Of a stretch of 64,000 bases of DNA, positions 54,537-63,720 are shown in pieces. Source of the stretch: Allobaculum stercoricanis DSM 13633 (GTDB taxonomy: Bacteria; Bacillota_I; Bacilli_A; Erysipelotrichales; Erysipelotrichaceae). How positions within the stretch are numbered: position 1 is the first letter of the stretch; every line of letters begins with the position of its first letter. Under the pieces are notes generated by a model. It did not search any database. It had not been told where the DNA came from and was given only the letters and a program-made list of their open reading frames with translations. The translations under genes were made by a program, and so were the position numbers. The DNA is taken from positions 1,121,614-1,185,613 of the forward strand of contig NZ_KB913034.1 in the NCBI RefSeq assembly GCF_000384195.1, written 5' to 3'.

Positions 54537-57251
54537 ATGAAAACAGACATTTCCCGATTCCAAGTGGATCGAATTGAAATCATTGACCATCCCGATCACT
54601 CTTTCCATGTTTTAGCATGGGGGAGTGCAGTAGACCCCACTTCAAAAGAGGATCACTTTAAAACAAAGGTCAATTTCAAAGAAGTCCCTTGCCGAATCCG
54701 TCGTATGGAAAATGCATCGATAGATCCGCAACCCGGCGCTCGTCCGGGTTATGTTTTGCGTATGGACTTCACTGCTCCTATGCAATCTGACAAACTGCAA
54801 CGAATTGAAATTGCGTATAACGACTTTGCGCCGATCATTTTTGAACCGGAATCCCTCGCTCCTTTCTATAACATGAGCGGTTGTGATTTTTCCGTTGATT
54901 TATGTGAACTACGCTATAAAAAATTGCTCATTGGTGGATGGTTCGTTACGCCTTCTTTAGAAGATTTAACATTTGAAGTATTCGATGCCAACGACAAAAA
55001 AATCGAAAATGCGCGAATTACAATGACAAAACGTTTAGACGTTCGTCGCTTCTATTTTGTCCTTGGTGAAACAATTTGCGGATTTAATATCAGCATTCCT
55101 CAAGGTGAACAAGTTGCAACGCCTGTTTATTTAAAAGTATCCAATTCAAAAGATACTTGGATTATTCATACTGATCCAACTAAACAGCTTGTCCCTGTTC
55201 CCCACGATCCAATCAAACCAACTACGAGCTACACATATAATCTTTTAAAAGAAAAAATTGCTCGTCGAACTCGATACTATGCAACACGTTTAACGGGAAA
55301 ACGACCAACTCCGCCACGTCTTGCAGCCAATTTACCTGTTGACTTTATGCAACAACAACTCGCAAAAGAACGTGCTGAAAATAATCTTGATCCAATCGAT
55401 GAAAAAGAAAAACAAACAAATATTGTAGCTGAAGAAGTCGAAGCAGATTTCAATGATCGCTACAACGTTTGGTTTAGAGCCCATCGCACAAGTGCTGATG
55501 AACTAGCTAAACAACGTCAAGAAACATTTGAATATCAACCTTTAATTTCATTAATTGTTGCTGCGTTCAATACTCCTCTTGATTTGCTTGAAAAAACAAT
55601 TGGATCAGTCAAAGAACAAACCTATCCAAATTGGCAATTATGTATTGCCGATGGTTCAACAAATGACCAAGTCGAAACTTGGTTAAAAAACAACCCAGAT
55701 CCAAGAATTTCTTGGTGTCGTTTAAATGAAAATAAAGGTATTGCCGGCAACATGAATGCTGCTGTTGATCTAGCAAAAGGTGAAATCATTGCCTTATATG
55801 ATCATGACGACTTCCTTGAACCAGATTGCTTATATCAAGTAGTCAAAGCATTTAACGAAGACGATTATCAATACGTATATACAGACGAAGACAAATATGA
55901 AGATTCCACTGGACGTTATGTCGGGCCGAACTTCAAGCCTGACTACTCCCCTGCTCTTTTACAATCCACCAACTATATTTGCCACTTCTTAGCAATGAAA
56001 CGGGAGATTTACGATTTAGCAGGAGGAACACTTCGTTCTGAATTTGATGGAGCGCAAGACTTTGATTTAATGTTGCGTCTCGATGATGTTTGTGATCCAA
56101 ACAAAATCAAACATATTCCAAAGATTTTGTATCACTGGCGTATGCATGATGGATCAACTGCATTAGATGCGGATAGTAAGACTTGGGCTTATGATGCTGG
56201 TGAACGCGCCTTAATGGATTGGACTGAACGTAATCATACCCGCGGTCATTTAATCAACACCGAAACTCCAGGTCATTACCATATGCGTTTCGATGTTCCT
56301 CAACAACCATTGATCTCGATCATCATCCCAAACAAAGATCATGCCGATGATTTAACTTATTGCATTCAGTCTATTGAGAATTTATCTCGCTATCGCAATT
56401 TTGAAATCATTATTGTTGAAAACAATTCCGAATTTGCTTCAACCAAAACAAAATACAAACAACTTCAAGCACAATATTCAAATGTCAAGGTTGTTGTTTG
56501 GGATAAGCCATTTAACTACTCAGCGATCAACAACTATGGAGTAACCTTTGCCAAAGGTGAATATTTATTATTCTTAAATAACGATACTGAAGCTTTTGAC
56601 CATTTATTACTTGAAGAATTATTAGGTCAATGCGTTCAAAAAAATGTCGGTGCTGTTGGCGCAAAACTCTACTATGAAGATGGTACATTCCAACACAACG
56701 GTGTCATCATCGGTCATTCCGGCGTTGCCGGTCACGCATTATGTGGGCAAAGCGATGTCAACACCAACTATCGTGTCCGCACTGTCCATAACGTTTCTTG
56801 TGTTACAGCCGCTTGTATGATGGTGCCTAAAAAAGTCTTTGATGAAGTTCAAGGCTTCAATGAAGATTTACCAGTTGCATATAACGACGTCGATTTCTGC
56901 TTACGAATTCGTGATCATGGCTATTGGATTGTGCAAAACCCATATGCCCAAATGTATCACTATGAATCAAGAACACGTGGTTTCGAAGATTCACCTGAAA
57001 AGAAAAAACGTTTTGAAGACGATGTTCGCAAAATGTATCAATACTGGCCAGATGTTTTACGTACACCTGATCCGTTCTATAACATCAATCTCGACATTAC
57101 AAATGGTACATATCAATTACGTCAAGACGATGAATTCAACCCCTATATTAACCCGCTCTTTTTAGGCGATGCTTACTATACGGCAGGAACAATTCGTCCT
57201 GAAAAACCAACTGAACAACAACTGGCAAGACTTAAACAAAGGGAGGGTTAA
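54537..57251 (+). CDS. Large glycosyltransferase with two GT2 domains and N-terminal beta domains
   Basis: A 904-residue cytoplasmic glycosyltransferase. Residues 1-215 form two beta-sandwich-like units (LAWGSAVDPTSK...; LLIGGWFVTPSLEDLTFEV...). Two GT-A family 2 domains follow: about 325-590 (PLISLIVAAFNTPLDLLEKT, YDHDDFLEPDC with the DxD-like metal site) and about 595-860 (PLISIIIPNKDHADDLTYC, LFLNNDTEAF). Two active domains could add two different sugars or build a repeat. It starts 14 nt after the permease and 3 nt before the ATPase, so it belongs to the export operon. Confidence 0.9.
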   Translation: MKTDISRFQVDRIEIIDHPDHSFHVLAWGSAVDPTSKEDHFKTKVNFKEVPCRIRRMENASIDPQPGARPGYVLRMDFTAPMQSDKLQRIEIAYNDFAPIIFEPESLAPFYNMSGCDFSVDLCELRYKKLLIGGWFVTPSLEDLTFEVFDANDKKIENARITMTKRLDVRRFYFVLGETICGFNISIPQGEQVATPVYLKVSNSKDTWIIHTDPTKQLVPVPHDPIKPTTSYTYNLLKEKIARRTRYYATRLTGKRPTPPRLAANLPVDFMQQQLAKERAENNLDPIDEKEKQTNIVAEEVEADFNDRYNVWFRAHRTSADELAKQRQETFEYQPLISLIVAAFNTPLDLLEKTIGSVKEQTYPNWQLCIADGSTNDQVETWLKNNPDPRISWCRLNENKGIAGNMNAAVDLAKGEIIALYDHDDFLEPDCLYQVVKAFNEDDYQYVYTDEDKYEDSTGRYVGPNFKPDYSPALLQSTNYICHFLAMKREIYDLAGGTLRSEFDGAQDFDLMLRLDDVCDPNKIKHIPKILYHWRMHDGSTALDADSKTWAYDAGERALMDWTERNHTRGHLINTETPGHYHMRFDVPQQPLISIIIPNKDHADDLTYCIQSIENLSRYRNFEIIIVENNSEFASTKTKYKQLQAQYSNVKVVVWDKPFNYSAINNYGVTFAKGEYLLFLNNDTEAFDHLLLEELLGQCVQKNVGAVGAKLYYEDGTFQHNGVIIGHSGVAGHALCGQSDVNTNYRVRTVHNVSCVTAACMMVPKKVFDEVQGFNEDLPVAYNDVDFCLRIRDHGYWIVQNPYAQMYHYESRTRGFEDSPEKKKRFEDDVRKMYQYWPDVLRTPDPFYNINLDITNGTYQLRQDDEFNPYINPLFLGDAYYTAGTIRPEKPTEQQLARLKQREG

Positions 57252-57254
57252 TCG

Positions 57255-58418
57255 ATGGATCCAAATCATGCTATTGAAATCCGGAACATGAGCAAAACCT
57301 TCAAGACTTATAAAGATAAACAAAAAACGCTCAAAGAACGACTCACTCGTCGTCGTGGTGAAGTTCAAGAAAATACAGTCTTGAAAAATATCAACCTCGA
57401 TATCAACAAAGGAGAAACAGTTGCTTTAATCGGAACCAATGGTTCTGGTAAATCCACACTCCTTAAACTCATGACGCGTATCCTGTATCCAAATGAAGGA
57501 ACAGTCGAAACAAACGGAAAAGTCACTAGTTTATTAGAGCTAGGGGCTGGCTTCCACCCTGACTTTACAGGACGTGAAAACATTTATTTTAATGCCGCTA
57601 TTTTTGGCTTAACTCGTGAAGAAATCGATAAACGTATCGATGACATTATTGAATTCTCAGAACTTGGTTCTTTTATCGATGAACCTGTCCGCACATACTC
57701 TTCTGGTATGTATATGCGTTTAGCCTTCTCAGTAGCGATCAACGTCGATGCAGAAATTTTATTGATTGACGAAATCCTTGCTGTTGGTGACCAACACTTC
57801 CAAAACAAGTGCTTTGATAAACTCGAACAACTGCGTGACTCAGATAAAACAATCGTCATTGTCTCTCACACTTTAGGCATGATGAAAATTCTTTGTACAA
57901 GAGCTGTATGGATCTACAAAGGAACACTACGTTTAGATGGTGACCCAACTTACGTCATTTCTAAATATCTCGAACAATCCGCAATCGACAATAAAGAAGA
58001 AGTGAAAAAGGCAAAAGAAGAAAAAATTGAAGATTTAACTCCTCGTGGTTGCATCTTCTTAGATCAACCTTCTAACTTCGAAGTACTTGATTCACAAGTC
58101 AACTTACATTTAATTGGTTGGGCTGTTTCAAACTCATTAGATGAACAAATCGAAGTTTTAATTGACGATCAGCCTCTTGATGATATCGCTCGTTCTGTTC
58201 GTACAGATGTTTACGATGCTTACTCTGAAGACTATGCTGGTTTCCTCGATGAAAATAAAATTGGATTTGAAAAGATCGTTGCTGCTTGGGATTTAACTCC
58301 AGGAACACACCGTATTGAAGTCATTTTGCGTGATGGAGTGACTCGACGTCAAATCGACCATAAAACAATCCGTGTTCGTCTTGAAGGTGAACAAGCTATT
58401 CAACCAAAGGAGGACTAG
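57255..58418 (+). CDS. ABC-type polysaccharide export ATPase (Wzt/TagH-like)
   Basis: A 387-residue ATPase. Walker A GTNGSGKSTLLKLM, the exporter-specific RENIYFNAAIFG segment, signature YSSGMYMRLAFSVA, Walker B ILLIDEIL and switch His in IVSHTLGMM are all present in residues 1-250. The C-terminal domain (about 270-385) is a beta-sandwich, as in Wzt proteins that bind the glycan end; its GWAVSNSLDEQIEVLID pattern resembles the N-terminal units of the preceding glycosyltransferase. Confidence 0.94.
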   Translation: MDPNHAIEIRNMSKTFKTYKDKQKTLKERLTRRRGEVQENTVLKNINLDINKGETVALIGTNGSGKSTLLKLMTRILYPNEGTVETNGKVTSLLELGAGFHPDFTGRENIYFNAAIFGLTREEIDKRIDDIIEFSELGSFIDEPVRTYSSGMYMRLAFSVAINVDAEILLIDEILAVGDQHFQNKCFDKLEQLRDSDKTIVIVSHTLGMMKILCTRAVWIYKGTLRLDGDPTYVISKYLEQSAIDNKEEVKKAKEEKIEDLTPRGCIFLDQPSNFEVLDSQVNLHLIGWAVSNSLDEQIEVLIDDQPLDDIARSVRTDVYDAYSEDYAGFLDENKIGFEKIVAAWDLTPGTHRIEVILRDGVTRRQIDHKTIRVRLEGEQAIQPKED

Positions 58419-58419
58419 A

Positions 58420-59445
58420 ATGCCTGAAGCGTTCAATCCAAAATTAAGTGTTGTCCTTGCTGCTTATAATGGGGCTAACTATTTAGCAGAACAACTCGAT
58501 TCCATTGCCAATCAAACTCATCCTGTCGATGAGATTTTAGTTCGTGATGACTGTTCAACAGATGACTCGAAACAAGTGATTCAAAACTGGATCAATACCC
58601 ATCCAAATGTTCCAGCCCGTTTAATCGAAGCAGATCAAAACCTCGGTTATATTGGTAACTTTGCTTGTTTATTAGAACAAGCAAGTGGGGATTATATTTT
58701 CTTAAGCGATCAAGATGATCGTTGGCATCTAGATAAAGTCGAAAAACTTTTAGCTGCGGCCAAAGAAAAACCAAACGCAAAACTCATTGCCTCTTCATTT
58801 GAATTTATGAATCAAGAAGGCGAAATTTATCAAGTCCCACTCAATGACGGCTGGTCTAACCAAAACTTAATTCCATGGCAAGTTGAAAATCCTAATGGAA
58901 TTAATGTCGTCACAAAAGATCAAATGTTGCTGCATAACTACTTCCAAGGTTGTGCAATGATGATCACTAAAGAACTTGCCCAAGACTACACAAAGCGACA
59001 CGACTTTGCTTTAGCTCACGACTGGTTTTTAGCTTTATTAGCTTCTAGTTATGATGCCCTTTACTACCTCGATGAGCCTTTGTTTGATTATCGAATTCAT
59101 AACTCAAACGTCACGGGTTTACCACAAGCAAAAGCCGATTCTAAATTGTTGCGTTTACGTCGCCATTTCAACCGTTATTACCGCATCTCCGTAATTGCCG
59201 ATATGGAACGTGTTTACTCCACGATTCAACGCGCCATCCCCGAATTAGATGGTCAAGAAATTCAAGAACGACTTGAATTCTGTCGCGCTTATTTAAAAGC
59301 AATCGATTCAAAAAGCGTTAAGGAATATCGCAAAATTAAAGAACTACCTGGCTTTAGTCGTTGCATCTCTCTACCTGAATATGAATTAGGCGAGCTATAT
59401 GTTAAACTTTCGCGATTTGTTAAAATGCCAGACAAACGCATCTAA
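58420..59445 (+). CDS. Family 2 glycosyltransferase (rhamnosyltransferase-like)
   Basis: A 341-residue GT2 enzyme: KLSVVLAAYNGANYLAEQLDSIANQT start, VRDDCSTDDS, and FLSDQDDRWHLDK with the metal-binding DxD. This profile is seen in rhamnosyltransferases such as RgpB, but the sugar is not certain. AAAGGAGG, overlapping the end of the ATPase gene, precedes the ATG. Last gene of the export cluster; a terminator follows. Confidence 0.9.
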   Translation: MPEAFNPKLSVVLAAYNGANYLAEQLDSIANQTHPVDEILVRDDCSTDDSKQVIQNWINTHPNVPARLIEADQNLGYIGNFACLLEQASGDYIFLSDQDDRWHLDKVEKLLAAAKEKPNAKLIASSFEFMNQEGEIYQVPLNDGWSNQNLIPWQVENPNGINVVTKDQMLLHNYFQGCAMMITKELAQDYTKRHDFALAHDWFLALLASSYDALYYLDEPLFDYRIHNSNVTGLPQAKADSKLLRLRRHFNRYYRISVIADMERVYSTIQRAIPELDGQEIQERLEFCRAYLKAIDSKSVKEYRKIKELPGFSRCISLPEYELGELYVKLSRFVKMPDKRI

Positions 59446-59456
59446 CTTATTGATTC

Positions 59457-59489
59457 AAAATCCGCTGACTTGATGTTTGCGGATTTTTT
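59457..59489 (+). terminator. Terminator of the glycan export operon
   Basis: AAAATCCGC pairs with GCGGATTTT, then further T residues. Confidence 0.88.
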
Positions 59490-59572
59490 ATCTTTTGCCA
59501 AAAATTCGATATAATCAAACACGAAACAAAACGAATTCGGTTTTGAAATTAGAACTAGAAAGTGAGAATAAT

Positions 59573-61528
59573 ATGAAGCCTTATTCTTATTTTGAAGTGA
59601 GTGCTCTAACACCATCTGTAGCAATTGGCAATCCGATGGCCAATGCGCAAGCCATTTTAGAGCTCACCCGAAAATTATCCAAAAACGTCCGACTTGTTGT
59701 GACGCCAGAACTCTCTTTAACCGGTTATACTTGTCAAGATTTATTCTATGAATCATTACTCCAACAAAAAGCTTTAAAAGCCTTAGAGTATTTAACTCGC
59801 AATCTTGATTCCCATTTATCTTGCTTTGTCGGTTTACCCCTACAAATTGGCAATCATTTGTATAACTGTGCTGCCTTTATTAGTCATAACGAAGTATTAG
59901 GTGTGTATGCCAAAACATATTTACCAAACTATAACGAATACTATGAGCCACGTTGGTTTACCTCATCGATGTATTTACCAGATAATGCCCATATCCAATT
60001 CATGGACAAATCCATTCCAGTTAGCGATAAAATCGTTTTTGAAGATCAAACGACTGGAGCAGTGGTCGCTGCGGAAATCTGCGAAGACTTATGGGTTTCG
60101 ATTCCAGTCAGCAGTCACCATGCGGCAGCAGGAGCAAACATCCTTTGTAACTTATCGGCATCTAATGAAGTCATCGCAAAAGAAGAATATCGAAAAAACA
60201 TCGTGATCGATCAATCAGCCCGTAACCTAGCTGGATATATTTATGCTTGTGCAGGACCAGATGAAAGTTCGAGTGATTTAGTTTTTGGTGGTCAAGATTT
60301 AATTGCTGAGAACGGCAAACTTTTAGCCTCCAGTAGCTTATTGAATCCTCAAGAGATCATTACTGCCCAAATTGATTTAGAGATTTTAAAAAACGATCGT
60401 CTCAAATACAAAACCTCGTTTGAAAACTTTGAAGAAGGATATTTAAGAATTCCTTTTACCTCAAAACCAATTGTAAAATCTGAATTTGAACTCACACGCC
60501 ATGTGGATGCTTATCCTTTCGTACCTGCTAATTTAGACAATCGAATTGCTCGATGCCAACATATTTTAGCCATACAAGCCCGAGGCCTAGCGACGCGATT
60601 ATCCAAAATTAACTGTTCTAAAGTCGTGATCGGAATTTCCGGTGGCTTAGATTCCACTTTAGCCCTTCTTGTTTGTGCAAAAGCGTTTAAACTGTTAAAC
60701 CTGGACTCTAAAGGAATCATCGCCATTACTATGCCAGGCTTTGGCACAACAAAACGTACGAAATCTAATGCCCAAAAGTTAATGGACTTACTCGAAGTCA
60801 CTTCTTTGGAAATTCCAATTGGCCCGGCTGTTCTGCAACACTTTGCTGATATCGATCAAGATCCAAATACGCACGATATTACTTATGAAAACTCCCAAGC
60901 TCGTGAACGTACACAAATCTTGATGGATGTCGCAAACAAAAATAACGCTCTTGTCATTGGCACTGGAGATTTAAGTGAACTTGCCTTAGGTTGGTGTACC
61001 TACAATGGTGATCACATGTCGATGTATGCCGTCAATGTCTCTGTCCCAAAAACTTTAGTTCGCTTTATCGTTGAATCTGATGCCCTGCTCGCAAAACAAA
61101 AAGAAAATCAGCCTTTACATGATGTCTTAATCGATATTTGCGAAACACCAGTTTCTCCTGAACTTTTACCACCAGATCCAAATGGAAAAATTGCACAAAA
61201 AACAGAAGAAGTATTAGGTAGCTATGATCTACATGACTTCTTTCTCTATCACATGTTGCGCTATCATGAATCTCCACAAAAGATTTTTGATCTAGCACGA
61301 ATTGCTTTTAAAGACGTCGATACACAAACCATTCTCAAAGCTTTACGAACATTCTATTGGCGTTTCTTTAGTCAACAATTCAAACGCAATGTCATGCCGG
61401 ATGGCGTAAAAGTAGGATCGATTAACTTCTCGCCTCGTGGCGATTGGCGCATGCCATCAGATGCTTCTAGTCAAATGTGGCTGAAGGAAGTCGATGAATT
61501 AGAAAAGGAATTTGGCTTAAAAAAATAG
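59573..61528 (+). CDS. nadE: Glutamine-dependent NAD+ synthase
   Basis: A 651-residue two-domain enzyme completing NAD from deamido-NAD. The N-terminal nitrilase-like glutaminase domain (to about 290) has Glu in TPELSLTGYTCQD, Lys in YAKTYLPNYNEYYEPRWF and Cys in AAEICEDLW. The synthetase domain has the PP-loop GISGGLDSTLALLV and ALVIGTGDLSELALGWCTYNGDHMSMY. ATG 59573 has GAAAGTGAGA before it. Follows the glycan operon but after its terminator. Confidence 0.96.
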   Translation: MKPYSYFEVSALTPSVAIGNPMANAQAILELTRKLSKNVRLVVTPELSLTGYTCQDLFYESLLQQKALKALEYLTRNLDSHLSCFVGLPLQIGNHLYNCAAFISHNEVLGVYAKTYLPNYNEYYEPRWFTSSMYLPDNAHIQFMDKSIPVSDKIVFEDQTTGAVVAAEICEDLWVSIPVSSHHAAAGANILCNLSASNEVIAKEEYRKNIVIDQSARNLAGYIYACAGPDESSSDLVFGGQDLIAENGKLLASSSLLNPQEIITAQIDLEILKNDRLKYKTSFENFEEGYLRIPFTSKPIVKSEFELTRHVDAYPFVPANLDNRIARCQHILAIQARGLATRLSKINCSKVVIGISGGLDSTLALLVCAKAFKLLNLDSKGIIAITMPGFGTTKRTKSNAQKLMDLLEVTSLEIPIGPAVLQHFADIDQDPNTHDITYENSQARERTQILMDVANKNNALVIGTGDLSELALGWCTYNGDHMSMYAVNVSVPKTLVRFIVESDALLAKQKENQPLHDVLIDICETPVSPELLPPDPNGKIAQKTEEVLGSYDLHDFFLYHMLRYHESPQKIFDLARIAFKDVDTQTILKALRTFYWRFFSQQFKRNVMPDGVKVGSINFSPRGDWRMPSDASSQMWLKEVDELEKEFGLKK

Positions 61529-61619
61529 TATAATGAATCCAGACTGAAGATCTTGTTGCGCCGTTAAACAAAATCCAAATGTCCAAAACAAACGAAATAT
61601 TTATCGGAGGAAAAATCAA

Positions 61620-62126
61620 ATGAACGAAAAAGTATCTGCTCTTTTAAATGATCAAATCAATAAAGAATTCTATTCTGCTTATTTATATTTAGATTTATCC
61701 AACTACTATTCTTCTATCGGTTTAGATGGCTTTGCGAACTGGTACGATGTACAAGCTCAAGAAGAAATGAGCCATGCTAAAATGATGTACAAATATCTTC
61801 ATGACAATGGTGTGCGCCCTGAATTTGCAGCAATCGCTAAACCAGATAAAGAAATCAACGACATCAAAGATCCAGTAAGAATCGGCTTAGAACACGAAAA
61901 ATATGTTACAAGCTTAATCCACAACATCTATGCAGCTGCAGCTGAAGCAAATGACTATTTAACAATGGAATTCATGCACTACTTCGTTAAAGAACAAGGT
62001 GAAGAAGAAAAAAATGCAAATGATTTAGTCAACAAAATGGAACTTTATGGTTCTGATCCACGTTCCCTCTACTTATTAGACCAGGAACTTGCTGCACGTG
62101 TATTCGTTGCACCAACAATTGCTTAA
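61620..62126 (+). CDS. ftnA: Non-haem ferritin
   Basis: A 168-residue ferritin that oxidises and stores iron. Four-helix-bundle with ferroxidase ligands Glu in DQINKEFYSAYLYLDLS, Glu and His in QAQEEMSHAKMMYKYL, and Glu/Gln in FVKEQGEEEKNA. CGGAGG precedes the ATG. With superoxide reductase it suggests oxidative-stress defence of an anaerobe. Confidence 0.96.
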   Translation: MNEKVSALLNDQINKEFYSAYLYLDLSNYYSSIGLDGFANWYDVQAQEEMSHAKMMYKYLHDNGVRPEFAAIAKPDKEINDIKDPVRIGLEHEKYVTSLIHNIYAAAAEANDYLTMEFMHYFVKEQGEEEKNANDLVNKMELYGSDPRSLYLLDQELAARVFVAPTIA

Positions 62127-62151
62127 TCGTCGCTACTTTCCTATTGAAATA

Positions 62152-62204
62152 AAAAAACTTCAAATCCAATTGGTGATTCATCCATTTGCGATTTGAAGTT
62201 TTTT
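62152..62204 (+). terminator. Ferritin gene terminator
   Basis: AAAAAACTTCAAATC pairs with GATTTGAAGTTTTTT across a 23-nt loop. Confidence 0.88.
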
Positions 62205-62258
62205 GTTTTGAGCGATCGATCTTTTACAATGGATGTTATATAACAATAAGGAGTATTT

Positions 62259-62708
62259 ATGATTCGTAAAATGAATAAAGAAGATTTAGATTCAGTAATG
62301 CAACTTTGGCTAAAAGGAAATTTATTCGCTCATTCTTTTGTTGATCCTCATTATTGGTATACAAATTTACCTATTGTAAGCCAACAAATCTTACAAGCAG
62401 AAGTCTATGTTTATAAACAAAATCAAACGATTTTAGGATTTATTGGCTTAGTAAATGACTATATTGCTGGACTTTTTGTAGATCAACAATTTCAATCACA
62501 AGGAATTGGCAAAGCACTTATCCATTATATACAACAACATCATTCTGCTTTGACTCTCCATGTTTTTGCGCAAAATGAGCGGGCTTATCAATTTTATTGC
62601 CGCCAAGGATTTTCTGTGGTCGAACAAAACATAGATCCACAAACCAATTTGCTCGAATATTCGATGCAATGGAAAACAAAAAATACGGTTTTTCTTTCTT
62701 GCCATTAA
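62259..62708 (+). CDS. GNAT-family N-acetyltransferase
   Basis: A 149-residue acetyltransferase of the GNAT fold. Motif A (acetyl-CoA pyrophosphate loop) is FVDQQFQSQGIGKALIHYI; the C-terminal YQFYCRQGFSVVEQN is typical. Substrate unknown; it resembles YjaB/PhnO-like small enzymes. AAGGAG precedes the ATG. Confidence 0.9.
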   Translation: MIRKMNKEDLDSVMQLWLKGNLFAHSFVDPHYWYTNLPIVSQQILQAEVYVYKQNQTILGFIGLVNDYIAGLFVDQQFQSQGIGKALIHYIQQHHSALTLHVFAQNERAYQFYCRQGFSVVEQNIDPQTNLLEYSMQWKTKNTVFLSCH

Positions 62709-62905
62709 ATCATTAATCCAAAATAAACAACTTGAGTGAATCAAGAAATGACTATATTATTCTATTTTTCCTTAAATAATGAGAACCCTTAAAAACCTTT
62801 GAATCATTTTTGAAGTTGTATCTGCTTCGCTTATTAGAGTTATCAAAGAAAACAGGATATATAATAATTAATGAACATTCACTCATTTTAAGGGGGTAAT
62901 TTGAA

Positions 62906-63100
62906 ATGGAACCTAAAAAAACTTCTCAAAATAAAAACAACTGGAATATATTTTTCTTCTGGGGGTTTCTTGCTTTAGAATTATATTGGGTTCCTTCTTT
63001 GCTTTGTGAGTTTACAACACTCAAATTGCTACAAGTTATTGTTTATGCATGCGTAATCATCAAATCTGGAATCGAAATTATAAAATCCAAACCCCAATAA
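62906..63100 (+). CDS. Small membrane protein
   Basis: A 64-residue protein with a polar Lys/Asn start and two hydrophobic stretches (NIFFFWGFLALELYWVPSLL and LKLLQVIVYACVII). AAGGGGG sits 10 nt before the ATG, which supports translation. Family unknown. Confidence 0.6.
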   Translation: MEPKKTSQNKNNWNIFFFWGFLALELYWVPSLLCEFTTLKLLQVIVYACVIIKSGIEIIKSKPQ

Positions 63101-63214
63101 ACTTCTCTCTTTTCAAGATTCGATCAAAACAAATGATTCAAAATTAAAATCTATAATGACTACCTAATCTCTTCTATTTAACTTTAAAGGTGCGACAAAA
63201 AATAAAGGTAATTT

Positions 63215-63502
63215 ATGATGAAAAAGATCTGTCCATATTGCTTACAAGAAATGGAAACGGGATACATATACAATGGTAAAGAAGATATTGTTTGGACTCC
63301 AGAAAACTCTAATCCTAGCTGGTTTATTAATTTTCCACACAAAGATCAAGTGATGTTGTCTAGATCCTTATTCGGTATGAATAAATTCAAAGTCTATCGT
63401 TGTCCTACATGTAAAGTTCAAATCATATTTGAAAATGAGTTAGACACACCAAAAAAAATAACCATACAGTCGGGCTCTACCACTCCTGATGTAACCGAGT
63501 GA
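63215..63502 (+). CDS. Small zinc-ribbon protein (DUF6487-like)
   Basis: A 95-residue protein with CPYC near the start and CPTC near residue 70, framing GYIYNGKEDIVWTP; this layout fits the PF20097/DUF6487 zinc-ribbon family. Function unknown. Two start codons in tandem (ATGATG) follow AAGGTAA. It has its own terminator. Confidence 0.7.
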   Translation: MMKKICPYCLQEMETGYIYNGKEDIVWTPENSNPSWFINFPHKDQVMLSRSLFGMNKFKVYRCPTCKVQIIFENELDTPKKITIQSGSTTPDVTE

Positions 63503-63525
63503 ATTTGATCACTCGGTCTTTTTTC
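63494..63525 (+). terminator. Terminator of the zinc-ribbon gene
   Basis: ACCGAGTG pairs with CACTCGGT across AATTTGAT, T run follows. Confidence 0.92.
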
Positions 63526-63720
63526 TCTTGCTATACTGAAATTAGCGGAAGAGATCGTTGCTTTTTTGAGATTTGATCTCGCAAAAAAAATTGATAGAAG
63601 ATCTTCTGTATGCACCACTGACTGTTTCGAAACAGAACGAATAATTCGCCCTGCTCGAGAACGTAGAAAAAAATATTAATTCGCAGAAGATCGGCCGCTT
63701 TTCTATTTTTGGAGGTAATT
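63526..63720 (+). ncRNA. Candidate bridge-RNA locus in the IS110 left end
   Basis: About 190 nt without a gene before the transposase. It contains several hairpins: GAGAT/ATCTC near 63568, the palindrome AGAAGATCTTCT near 63596, and the 14-nt palindrome CTGTTTCGAAACAG near 63623. In the IS110 group the left non-coding end encodes the bridge RNA guiding recombination. Loop assignments need the element ends. Confidence 0.45.
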
